Assembly (NCBI GenBank): GCA_035560415.1
Contig: DATMZG010000049.1
Location: 1-24,952 of the forward strand
Reading direction: 5' to 3'
DNA: 24,952 nt
Origin: DATMXT01 sp035560415
GTDB taxonomy: Bacteria > Bacillota > Clostridia > Oscillospirales > Feifaniaceae
Below are positions 6,767 to 13,246 of this stretch, one piece after another. How positions within the stretch are numbered: the stretch's first letter is position 1; each line of letters begins with the position of its first letter. The notes under the pieces are model-generated. The model did not search any database. It worked only from the letters and a program-made list of their open reading frames with translations, and was not told the origin of the DNA. The position numbers were made by a program, and so were the translations under genes.

Positions 6767-7240
6767 CTATAGCGTGAGCATTTCGACTGAGCGCACTTCG
6801 CCCCCCTCCACATCGAGCAGGGCAGCGGTGGCCGACAGCACCTTGACGCCACCGGCGGAGCCGGGGTTTAAGACGTGCAGCCCCTCATGCACCCGGTAGT
6901 AGAAAAAGTGGGTGTGGCCGTACATCAGCATGTCGGCGCCGGCCTCGGCCGCCGCCGTCAGGGCGTTTGCGAGCCCCCGCTCAACAAAGCGGGTGTGCCC
7001 GTGCATGAGCAGCATTTTCACGCCGCCGAACACGACTTTAAGCTCCGTCGGCTCGGGCTCGCCCCGGTCGTTGTTGCCGAGCACGGCGGTGACCGGGAGG
7101 CCCGACTGCCGGGCAATAAGCCGGGCGTCGGCCGTCGTGTCGCCGAGGTGAATGACCTGAGAGACCTCGGGGTGGGCTTCAATGCAGCGCAGCACAGGTG
7201 CAATCAAGCCGTGGGTGTCGGAAATAATTAGCAGTGTCAA
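6767..7240 (-). CDS. YfcE/MJ0936-family metallophosphoesterase
   Basis: A 157-residue cytoplasmic phosphodiesterase. The full calcineurin-like metal set is visible in order: SDTH near the N-terminus, LGD, GNND, HGH and GHTH, followed by NPGS. This is the compact YfcE/MJ0936 family, which hydrolyses phosphodiesters with two divalent metals; the natural substrate is generally unknown. Length is typical. The start is TTG at 7240, chosen because AGGAGG lies eight bases upstream and the protein then begins with the usual TLLIISDTHG. It is divergent from the small-protein operon at 7291. Confidence 0.9.
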   Translation of the reverse strand: MTLLIISDTHGLIAPVLRCIEAHPEVSQVIHLGDTTADARLIARQSGLPVTAVLGNNDRGEPEPTELKVVFGGVKMLLMHGHTRFVERGLANALTAAAEAGADMLMYGHTHFFYYRVHEGLHVLNPGSAGGVKVLSATAALLDVEGGEVRSVEMLTL

Positions 7241-7290
7241 GGTAACGCCTCCTGTTTTCGTGCATAAAATAAGTGTAACGGAGGTGCGCG

Positions 7291-7542
7291 ATGATGAATA
7301 AGAAGAATCGGATCGACCCGAAGGTTGATGAGAAGCTGATAAAGGCCGCCCAGAAGTCGCTTGGTCAGGAGGCCATGGATAAGGTGCGTCAGATGGACCC
7401 CGGCGAAATCGACAGGATGCTCAGACAGATATCGGACGACGATATGGCCAAGCTGGAGGCGGTGCTCAAAGACCCGAACAGCTTATCCAGAATGATGACC
7501 CCCGAAAATACGGCGAGAATCAAAAAGATACTGGAGGGATAG
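7291..7542 (+). CDS. Small helical protein of unknown function (83 aa)
   Basis: I do not recognise this protein. It is 83 residues, soluble, highly charged and predicted to be mostly helical, with no cysteine. Its second half reads VRQMDPGEIDRMLRQISDDD, then a LEAVLKDPNSLSRMM segment that echoes the MLKDPENADKLRRIASMF segment of the next protein. GGAGG at 7280-7284 supports ATG 7291 (ATG 7294 is equally usable). It ends two bases before the GTG of the following gene, so the three small genes 7291-8355 form one transcription unit. Confidence 0.75.
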   Translation: MMNKKNRIDPKVDEKLIKAAQKSLGQEAMDKVRQMDPGEIDRMLRQISDDDMAKLEAVLKDPNSLSRMMTPENTARIKKILEG

Positions 7543-7544
7543 AT

Positions 7545-7904
7545 GTGGCCGACCTGAGCGAGCTGCTTGGCGGAATGCTGAAAGACCCTGAAAACGCCGA
7601 CAAACTTCGCCGCATCGCGTCCATGTTTGCCGGGGGGGAAGACGGCGCGCCGTCGATTCCCACAGGGGCCGATGGGCACGTCGGGGGGCGCGGCGGCGGG
7701 GACAGCGCCGAAACCGCGGCGCTGCTCATGAAAGTCATGCCGCTGATTTCCCAATACGCCGACGGAGACAGAGACCCAAAGGTGCAGCTTTTGTTCGCGC
7801 TGCGCCCTTATTTGACGGGCGACCGGCGGGATAAGCTGGAGGACGCGGTCATGTTCCTCAAACTGTCCCGGCTGATTGGACCGGCAAAGGAAATGTTCGA
7901 ATAG
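7545..7904 (+). CDS. Small protein of unknown function (119 aa)
   Basis: This gene starts at GTG 7545, with GGAGGG about eight bases upstream; an ATG at 7543 is out of frame and quickly stops. The 119-residue protein has an N-terminal helix (LLGGMLKDPENADKLRRIASMF), a flexible Gly/Asp-rich linker at about residues 30-52, and a C-terminal helical part ending in DPKVQLLFALRPYLTGDRRD and LEDAVMFLKLSRL. Small clostridial proteins with this two-part plan (a DPE helix, then a PYL-x3-RR helix) are familiar to me but have no name or role I can give. It is followed by the gene at 7921 after 16 bases. Confidence 0.75.
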   Translation: MADLSELLGGMLKDPENADKLRRIASMFAGGEDGAPSIPTGADGHVGGRGGGDSAETAALLMKVMPLISQYADGDRDPKVQLLFALRPYLTGDRRDKLEDAVMFLKLSRLIGPAKEMFE

Positions 7905-7920
7905 CATAGGAGGTGACACC

Positions 7921-8355
7921 ATGTACAGCCGCAGCTTTGGCGACGATGAACAAAATTGGAACGTAAATTCCCGCGACGGGGAAAACGCGCCAAAGCGTCA
8001 GCAGCAAAAGCAAAGAAGTGAACAGCAAGACAGGACAAAGAGCTCCGGCTCGTCCAAATCAAAGCCCGAATCAAGACAAAAACAAGAGAAGCGGCAAGAG
8101 CCCAAGCAGGAGACAAAGCAACGGCAAAAGCAGCCTCCGAAATCGGAGCACTCCGAGCGGGGAGGGCGAAAAAAGACACCGTCCCCGCCGCCGGCGCCCG
8201 TCAGAAGCGATGGGGGAATTCTTGACAAGTTATTCTCGGGAGACTTCCCAACACAGGACCTGCTGCTTTTGGGACTCATTTTGCTGCTCATCATGGAGGA
8301 CGCCGACGACGACATCCTCATCATACTGGCCGTGTTGCTCTTCGTGGGCTCGTAG
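7921..8355 (+). CDS. Low-complexity protein with hydrophobic, acid-hinged C-terminus (144 aa)
   Basis: ATG 7921 is chosen because ATAGGAGGTGACACC precedes it; an in-frame extension to 7876 lies inside the previous gene. Residues 1-95 are extremely rich in Q, K, S, R and E and must be disordered. Residues 99-108 form a short conserved-looking motif (ILDKLFSGDF). The tail has two hydrophobic stretches (114-124 and 131-142) separated by the acidic hinge EDADDD, giving a possible helical hairpin in or on a membrane. I do not recognise a function. The protein ends 9 bases from the convergent aroA-like gene, with no terminator between. Confidence 0.75.
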   Translation: MYSRSFGDDEQNWNVNSRDGENAPKRQQQKQRSEQQDRTKSSGSSKSKPESRQKQEKRQEPKQETKQRQKQPPKSEHSERGGRKKTPSPPPAPVRSDGGILDKLFSGDFPTQDLLLLGLILLLIMEDADDDILIILAVLLFVGS

Positions 8356-8364
8356 CGGCCGTTT

Positions 8365-9693
8365 CTAAAAGAAATCCACAATGCCGCCGAGCTGCGTAAA
8401 GTCCTCGAAAAAGGCGGGGTAGGACTTTGCGACCGACTCGGCCCCGGCAAGTTCGCACGTTCCCGTGCAGGCCGACGCGACGGCCGCCGCCGCCATTGCC
8501 GTGAGGTGGTCCCGGGAGACATCGGCCCGGCCGCCCGGCAGCGAAGTGCGGCCGGAAATGCGAAGCCCCTCCTCAGTGACTTTTATGTCGGCGCCAAGCC
8601 CCGAAAGCGCCGCGGCTAAGTATGCCTGTTTGCCGTCCCCGCCGTCCGCAGGCCGGCGGGAGCCGGTGATCAGGGTGTCGCCGCGGGCAAAGCAAGCGGC
8701 TGCGGCGAGCGCGGGAACGAGGTCGGGGAAGTTGGAGGCGTCAATGGTCCCTCCGTGCAGCGGGCCGGCTGTCATGTGTCCGCCCTTTCCACCAGCACCC
8801 ATTGACAGGAGCAGCGAGGAGACGCACCGGTCCCCTTGGGCCGACGTCGCGTCAAGCCCGCGAAGCTCGACATCCCCGGCGATGGCGCCGGCCGCGAGCA
8901 GGGCGGCCCCCGCAGTCCAGTCACCGCCGACCTTATACGTACATCCAATGTAATTTTGCGGTTTTACGCTGAACTCCACTTTGCCGGCGGCCCGGTTTTC
9001 GGTGTAGTAGACGCCAAATCGGGCGGCGATGTACCTTGTCAGCTCCAGATATGTAGCGGACTCGGGCGGGGCCGTGAGCCGCACGACCGAGGGGCTTACA
9101 AGCAGCACGAGCGCCTGCAGGAGCCCCGAAATGAACTGAGAGCCGACATTTTCCGGCAGGAGATACCTGCCGGGGCGAAGCTTGCCCGAAAGCAAGAAAT
9201 CACTGCCGTCCTTTGTCAGCCGGGCGCCGAGGGCCGGCAGCACCTCATCGTAGGGCTCGGCAAAGCGGCCCGCAAGCCGCGCCGAGCAGACAAAGCGGAC
9301 AGGTAGCCCCAGCACTGCGTAAATCGGGACCAAAAACCGCAGCGCCGCGGCGCAGTCCCCGCAGTCGACCACGAGCGGGGAGGCCGGCGTATAGATGTCC
9401 TGCCGCGGCCGGAAGACCCTCGCCGTAAAGCAGTCGACCTGACTTTTTGTCCCCCGCACCGGCGAGAGGGCGGCGCTGCGCACCGTGAGCTTTTTGTCCC
9501 CCTCCGTGAAGTCTGCCAGGGGCTTTAACCCCTCCAGCGTGCGGCGCACATCCTCACAGGCGGAAAAGCCCTCGATGACCGTCTTCCCGACTGCGAGGGA
9601 CGACATGATGAGGGCGCGGTGGAGCTCGCTTATGGAGGGCGGGGCGACTATGGCGCCCCGCAGCGGGGAGGGGGTGATGCGCGCTGTGGCCAT
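8365..9693 (-). CDS. EPSP synthase (AroA) homologue lacking key catalytic residues
   Basis: A 442-residue protein whose frame follows 3-phosphoshikimate 1-carboxyvinyltransferase from end to end. It has PPSxSxxHRALI near the N-terminus, DCG...LRFLVPIYA, GDWTAGAALL, a FPDLVPALAAAA segment and KSYPAFFEDFTQLGG at the C-terminus. Several residues invariant in active enzymes are changed. The catalytic lysine of PPSKS is Ile21. The SGT of the CGxSGTxLR loop is Cys-Ala-Ala (114-116). KESDR is DGGDG (350-354), losing the lysine, glutamate and arginine. The arginine of DHRxAM is Leu397. Arg26, Arg119, the PDLVPAL aspartate and the KSYP lysine remain. It is therefore a divergent paralogue or pseudoenzyme, not a safe AroA. 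It starts 10 bases after the M16 peptidase stop, with TGAGGTAG as ribosome binding site. Confidence 0.8.
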   Translation of the reverse strand: MATARITPSPLRGAIVAPPSISELHRALIMSSLAVGKTVIEGFSACEDVRRTLEGLKPLADFTEGDKKLTVRSAALSPVRGTKSQVDCFTARVFRPRQDIYTPASPLVVDCGDCAAALRFLVPIYAVLGLPVRFVCSARLAGRFAEPYDEVLPALGARLTKDGSDFLLSGKLRPGRYLLPENVGSQFISGLLQALVLLVSPSVVRLTAPPESATYLELTRYIAARFGVYYTENRAAGKVEFSVKPQNYIGCTYKVGGDWTAGAALLAAGAIAGDVELRGLDATSAQGDRCVSSLLLSMGAGGKGGHMTAGPLHGGTIDASNFPDLVPALAAAACFARGDTLITGSRRPADGGDGKQAYLAAALSGLGADIKVTEEGLRISGRTSLPGGRADVSRDHLTAMAAAAVASACTGTCELAGAESVAKSYPAFFEDFTQLGGIVDFF

Positions 9694-9703
9694 TTTGTCT
9701 ACC

Positions 9704-10957
9704 TCACATCAGGAGCCGCCGGTAAAAGCCGTCCTCCGACAGCCTGCCGACCACCGAGACCGACAGCCGCTCCCCGACGATGACCTCGTCAATGACTGCG
9801 GCAATGGCCCCTTGGTCGACGGCGTCAATCTCGGCCGTCAGCTCCTCCACGGGGCGGATGCGGCCGTACTGCATATAGTCGCGGGCGTTGAAGCCCATGC
9901 GGGAGTAAGTGCTCTCAAATCCGGTCACAAGGCCGGTCTTGATCTGCTCACGGGCCAAGAGCAAGTCGTCCTCCGTCACGCCCTCGGCCTTGAACTTGCG
10001 CAGCTCCTCAATGATGACGGCTGCGGCCTGCTCCTCGGCCGATTTTTGCTGGGCCGAGTAAATCATAAAGAGACCGGCCCCCTCGTGGGCCGAGACGAAG
10101 GAGGAGACGGTGTAGACAAGTCCAAGCTCTTCCCGCAGCCGCTGGAAGAGCCGGCTCGACATTCCGTCGCCCAGAATGCTGTTGAAGACCAAGAGCGCCC
10201 GCATGCGGGGGTCGCCCCTGCCGTATGCCGGAAAGGCGAAGCAGAGGTGGTTTTGCTCAATGTCCTTTTCTTTGAGCGCGACCGACTTGGTGTAAATGGG
10301 GGAGACGTCGGGCGCTTCGACCGCCGCTGGCAGTATTTTGCCCAGGGTATTCTCCAGCTGGTTCATCACGTCCGCCCGGTCGAAGCTGCCGGCCACCGAG
10401 ACGATGAGGTTGGGCGTGGTGTACCGCCTGTCCATATACGTGAGGATGGCCGCCTTGTCAAAGGAATTGACGGCCTTTGCCGTGCCGAGAATCGGCCCGC
10501 CCAGCCCCACAGTGCCCCACACCGACTCGACCAGCCGGTCGACGACGAGGTCGTCCGGCGAGTCCTCGACCATGTTGATCTCCTCGCAGACAACCCCCTG
10601 CTCGTTTGAAATGTCCTTTTTATCAAATTTTGAGTTCATGACCATGTCGGCTATGATGTCGAGGGCTTCCACGGCATGGCAGCTCATGGTCTTCGCGTAA
10701 AAGACCGTGTTCTCCTTAGATGTGTATGCGTTGGCCTGGCCGCCGATGCGGTCGAACTGGCGGGCGATGTCGTTTGCCGAGCGGGCCGCGGTGCCCTTGA
10801 AGAGCATGTGCTCAATGAAGTGGGAGATGCCGGCCTCCTGCGGCAGTTCGTTGCGGGAGCCGGTGTTGACATATATTCCGGCCGAGACCGAGCTGTAGAA
10901 GTCGATGTTCTCGAGCAGCACCGTGATGCCGTTTGAAAGCCTTGTGATTTCGACCAT
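9704..10957 (-). CDS. M16 family zinc peptidase (processing-protease-like)
   Basis: A 417-residue single-chain M16 metallopeptidase, near the size of mitochondrial processing peptidase subunits and Bacillus YmxG (MlpA). The inverted zinc motif HFIEH is seen at about residues 47-51, followed by the conserved GGQANAYTSKENT strand. About 75 residues later lies the third ligand region VVCEEINM. The C-terminal half contains the structural repeat with an ILGDGMSSRLFQRLREELGL signature. I choose ATG 10957: the upstream ATG at 10969 contains the GGAGG that serves as its ribosome binding site. No secretion signal is visible, so it is probably cytoplasmic. Translational proximity to the AroA-like gene suggests the two are expressed together. 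Confidence 0.88.
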   Translation of the reverse strand: MVEITRLSNGITVLLENIDFYSSVSAGIYVNTGSRNELPQEAGISHFIEHMLFKGTAARSANDIARQFDRIGGQANAYTSKENTVFYAKTMSCHAVEALDIIADMVMNSKFDKKDISNEQGVVCEEINMVEDSPDDLVVDRLVESVWGTVGLGGPILGTAKAVNSFDKAAILTYMDRRYTTPNLIVSVAGSFDRADVMNQLENTLGKILPAAVEAPDVSPIYTKSVALKEKDIEQNHLCFAFPAYGRGDPRMRALLVFNSILGDGMSSRLFQRLREELGLVYTVSSFVSAHEGAGLFMIYSAQQKSAEEQAAAVIIEELRKFKAEGVTEDDLLLAREQIKTGLVTGFESTYSRMGFNARDYMQYGRIRPVEELTAEIDAVDQGAIAAVIDEVIVGERLSVSVVGRLSEDGFYRRLLM

Positions 10958-11002
10958 GGTCGCCTCCATAAAAATAAACGCTCAATTTCCACTGAATAAA
11001 AA

Positions 11003-11032
11003 ATAAGGCGGGACCGGCTTGTCCCACCTTAT
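11003..11032 (-). terminator. Terminator in the leader of the M16 gene
   Basis: Arms 11003-11014 and 11021-11032 form a 12-bp stem. On minus-strand RNA all twelve pairs form, one being U.G; on plus-strand RNA the same position is a C/A mismatch. A run of five T follows on the minus strand. This orientation bias shows it works on the minus strand, either ending the ABC operon or attenuating transcription into the peptidase gene 46 bases further on. Confidence 0.7.
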
Positions 11033-11058
11033 ATTTTACCTGAAGCGGCCGGATATGT

Positions 11059-11084
11059 AAAGGGCGGGCAAAAGCCCGCCCTTT
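11059..11084 (-). terminator. Hairpin terminator after the ABC transporter operon
   Basis: A perfect 11-bp stem (AAAGGGCGGGC at 11059-11069 with its complement at 11074-11084) and a four-base loop. On the minus strand it lies 44 bases after the permease stop codon, with only a short T run, so it may work together with the hairpin at 11003-11032. Confidence 0.65.
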
Positions 11085-11127
11085 GGGTGTCGAAAAACCT
11101 GTGGGGTTTTCCGCCGGGTAATCTGTA

Positions 11128-11748
11128 TCACAGCTCGCGGGTCGCGTAAATGCGCAGCGAGATCATATAGGAGAGAGCAAAGGCCGCAATGGCGATAAAC
11201 GGAAAGGCGATCACGGCGGCGGTGGCCGCCTGCTCTGAGAGCTCGATTCCGGAGCGGATGAACAGCATGAGCCCCACGACCGGCAGCGAAAAGATGGCGA
11301 ACATCATAAGCCGGCTCTTTTCCACGCCGAATTTGTACACGAGAGGCAGGATGGCGGCGTTGAAGAACAGTCCGAGCGCCGCCACCGACAAAATCGAGAT
11401 GAGCATGGCCGACAGGTCGCCGCTCAGCTTGCCGATGCCGTAGAGCACCAGTCCGCCGGCAGCGGCCGCCACAGCCGAGACGCCGAGCAGCAGCAGGGCG
11501 GTCAGATACCGCGCCCCCACCACCTGCCGCCGGCTGACGCAGAGTGTCGCGGCGTAGGCGTCGAAGCCCGACAGCTTGTCGTAGGTAAAGGCCGAGACGA
11601 CCTGAAGCGCGAAGATCATGACCATCATCGAGATCATGAAACTGGAGTCCATGAATATGCCGTAAATGATGTAGAAGACAGCCAGCGCCAACAGCGTTTT
11701 CCAGACCGTGCTGAGGTTGTAGAAGTCCTTTAAAATGAGCCCTTTCAC
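11128..11748 (-). CDS. ABC-2 type transporter permease
   Basis: A 206-residue integral membrane protein starting at GTG 11748, which overlaps the TGA of the ATPase gene (GTGA) and has AAGGAGGGACGCGAA upstream. It opens with GLILKDFYNL, typical of small ABC-2 permeases (ABC2_membrane_5 type). About six hydrophobic segments follow, including VWKTLLALAVFYIIYGIF, a FMISMMVMIFALQ segment and, near the C-terminus, AVIAFPFIAIAAFALSYM. With the ATPase and GntR regulator it forms a YtrA-type export cassette. Such cassettes often respond to cell-wall antibiotics or peptides, but the substrate here is unknown. Confidence 0.85.
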   Translation of the reverse strand: MKGLILKDFYNLSTVWKTLLALAVFYIIYGIFMDSSFMISMMVMIFALQVVSAFTYDKLSGFDAYAATLCVSRRQVVGARYLTALLLLGVSAVAAAAGGLVLYGIGKLSGDLSAMLISILSVAALGLFFNAAILPLVYKFGVEKSRLMMFAIFSLPVVGLMLFIRSGIELSEQAATAAVIAFPFIAIAAFALSYMISLRIYATREL

Positions 11749-12593
11749 TTCGCGTCCCTCCTTGTGTAGTAGAGCATGATGTCCTCGACCGTGGGCTTTT
11801 GGCTCTGCGCCGCCGGGGCGGTGCCGCCCCGCAGCAGCAGCGCCTCGCACCCGTACGAACCCTTGCGGCTGCCGACGATGTGGGCGGGGTCTAAGGCCGC
11901 AAGCTCGCTTTCGGTCCCCTTCCAGAGGGCGTGGCGGTCGAGCAGGTCGTCCTTCCCCTCCGACAGCAGCAGCTTGCCGTCGCCGACCATCGTGATGATG
12001 TCGGCCGCCTTGTCGAGGTCGCTTGTGATGTGGGAGGAGAGCAGCACGCCGCACCCCTCGTCCCGGACAAAGTCGAGCAAAAAGTCGAGGATCTCGTCCC
12101 GCACGATGGGGTCGAGCCCCGAGGTCGCCTCATCGAGCAGCAGCAGCTTTGGCCTCCTGGCCAGCGCCGCCACAATCGAGAGCTTGGTGCGGGTGCCGCG
12201 GGACATCTCCTTGATTTTTTTGTCGGTACTCACGCCGAAACGCTTCAAGAGGGAGGCGTAAAGCGCCTTGTCCCAGCTGTCGTACATGCGCTCCAGCACC
12301 CGCTCAATCTGGGCGGGGCGCAGCACCTCGTAAAAGAAAGCCCCATCCATCACAACGCCGACCTCGCGCTTGATTTGCTGCTCTTCTTTGATGTTGTCAA
12401 GTCCGAAAATCTCGATGCTGCCGCTGTCCCGGCGCAGCATGTTGAGCATGAGCTTGATGGTCGTCGTTTTGCCGCTTCCGTTTGCGCCGACAAGCCCCAT
12501 GATCATGCCGCCGGGCAGCGACATCGTGATGTCGCGCAGCTCAAACCCGTCGAACTTCTTGCCGACGCCTTCCAGCCTGAATAGGTCACTCAT
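11745..12593 (-). CDS. ABC transporter ATP-binding protein
   Basis: A 282-residue ATPase. Walker A is GANGSGKT (residues 36-43), the Q-loop lies within GVVMDGAFFYEVLRP, and Walker B with D-loop is LLLLDEATSGLDP. The switch histidine is in LLSSHITSDLDKA. The usual LSGGQ signature is reduced to MSRGTRTKLS, a change common in this ATPase subgroup. ATG 12593 has GGAGGAATGG upstream and overlaps the end of the regulator gene (ATGAGTGA). Its stop overlaps the permease start by 3 bases. It powers the neighbouring permease. Confidence 0.92.
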   Translation of the reverse strand: MSDLFRLEGVGKKFDGFELRDITMSLPGGMIMGLVGANGSGKTTTIKLMLNMLRRDSGSIEIFGLDNIKEEQQIKREVGVVMDGAFFYEVLRPAQIERVLERMYDSWDKALYASLLKRFGVSTDKKIKEMSRGTRTKLSIVAALARRPKLLLLDEATSGLDPIVRDEILDFLLDFVRDEGCGVLLSSHITSDLDKAADIITMVGDGKLLLSEGKDDLLDRHALWKGTESELAALDPAHIVGSRKGSYGCEALLLRGGTAPAAQSQKPTVEDIMLYYTRRDAK

Positions 12594-12966
12594 TGTCCAT
12601 TCCTCCATAGATTTCACGCACGATTTCCACAAGTTCCGCCTCTTCGACCCCGTAGCGGCAGGCCGTGTCGACCGCCGCCCGGGCGGCAGTGCGCACCTGC
12701 CGCAGCCCTTCGTCACGCAAGCTCCCCGGGTCGCGCCCCGTGATAAAGCTGCCGCGGCCCACCATGCTCTCGACGATGCCCTCCCGCTCAAGCTCCTCGT
12801 AAGCGCGCTTGGTCGTGATGACGCTGACTCTCAAGTCGCTTGCCAGTGCCCGCATGGAGGGCAGCGCGTCGCCTGCCGCAAGCTCGCCCCTGAGCACCGC
12901 CTGCCTCACCTGCGTGACAATCTGCTCATAGATGGGGCCGCCAGAACTCCTGATGATGATATCCAC
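12586..12966 (-). CDS. GntR-family (YtrA-type) transcriptional regulator
   Basis: A 126-residue regulator. The N-terminal winged helix is visible as GGPIYEQIVTQVRQAVLRGE, LPSMRALASDLRVSVITTKRA and YEELEREGIVESMVGRGSFI. The C-terminal part is a short helical extension, as in the YtrA subfamily, not a ligand-binding domain. I place the start at GTG 12966, which has AAAGGAGGCCGC upstream; longer versions would run back through the operator and promoter. It heads the ABC operon and likely represses it through the inverted repeat at 12983-13002. Confidence 0.88.
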   Translation of the reverse strand: MDIIIRSSGGPIYEQIVTQVRQAVLRGELAAGDALPSMRALASDLRVSVITTKRAYEELEREGIVESMVGRGSFITGRDPGSLRDEGLRQVRTAARAAVDTACRYGVEEAELVEIVREIYGGMDNE

Positions 12967-12982
12967 ACGCGGCCTCCTTTCA

Positions 12983-13002
12983 ATATTGTGCATATACAAT
13001 AT
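12983..13002. promoter_or_regulatory. Inverted-repeat operator for the GntR/ABC operon
   Basis: ATATTGT (12983-12989), a 6-base spacer and ACAATAT (12996-13002) form a perfect inverted repeat covering the -10 box of the operon promoter. Position and symmetry fit autorepression by the YtrA-type regulator. Confidence 0.65.
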
Positions 13003-13026
13003 ATACATTTGGCAGCGGTTTGTCAA
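12998..13026 (-). promoter_or_regulatory. Sigma-A promoter of the GntR-ABC operon
   Basis: On the minus strand TTGACA (13026-13021) is followed by a 17-base spacer and TATATT (13003-12998). It lies about 32 bases before the GTG start of the regulator and is overlapped by the inverted repeat. Confidence 0.78.
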
Positions 13027-13246
13027 GAGCCGTAGGAGAAAAACGAAAACAATTATCTGCCAGTAAAAAATACGGAGTGAAACGATGCCCGTCTGCGGCG
13101 GATGACAGGTACCCTGTGCAATATGCTCACATCTTTTTTTGATATCTATGAATTATCCCAATGGACACGCTGTGCGCTTTTCGATATGCTTATATACAAG
13201 TGAGCTCTTCCGCCAACGGGGTTTATATCTCTAAGTATTGGAACTA
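13027..13246. other. AT-rich intergenic region, divergent
   Basis: About 220 bases clearly richer in A and T than the genes on either side, between the divergent regulator and the lipoprotein gene. I see no terminator or RNA gene. A six-codon frame (ATG 13085 to TGA 13105, with GGAG upstream) is probably chance. No convincing plus-strand promoter could be assigned. Confidence 0.4.

Noticed and set aside
8365..9693. Pseudogene status for the aroA-like gene
   Set aside because: The frame is intact over 442 codons with a good ribosome binding site, and the changes are clustered at active-site positions. Divergence of function fits better than decay.
11003..11040. T-box leader before the M16 peptidase, because of the GGTGGGAC element
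   Set aside because: Only about 90 bases separate the upstream stop codon from the hairpin, with no room for stem I. The TGGNACC core is not present. A plain terminator explains it.
13085..13105. Six-codon leader peptide before the lipoprotein gene
   Set aside because: Very short, no following attenuator, and more than 140 bases from the next gene.
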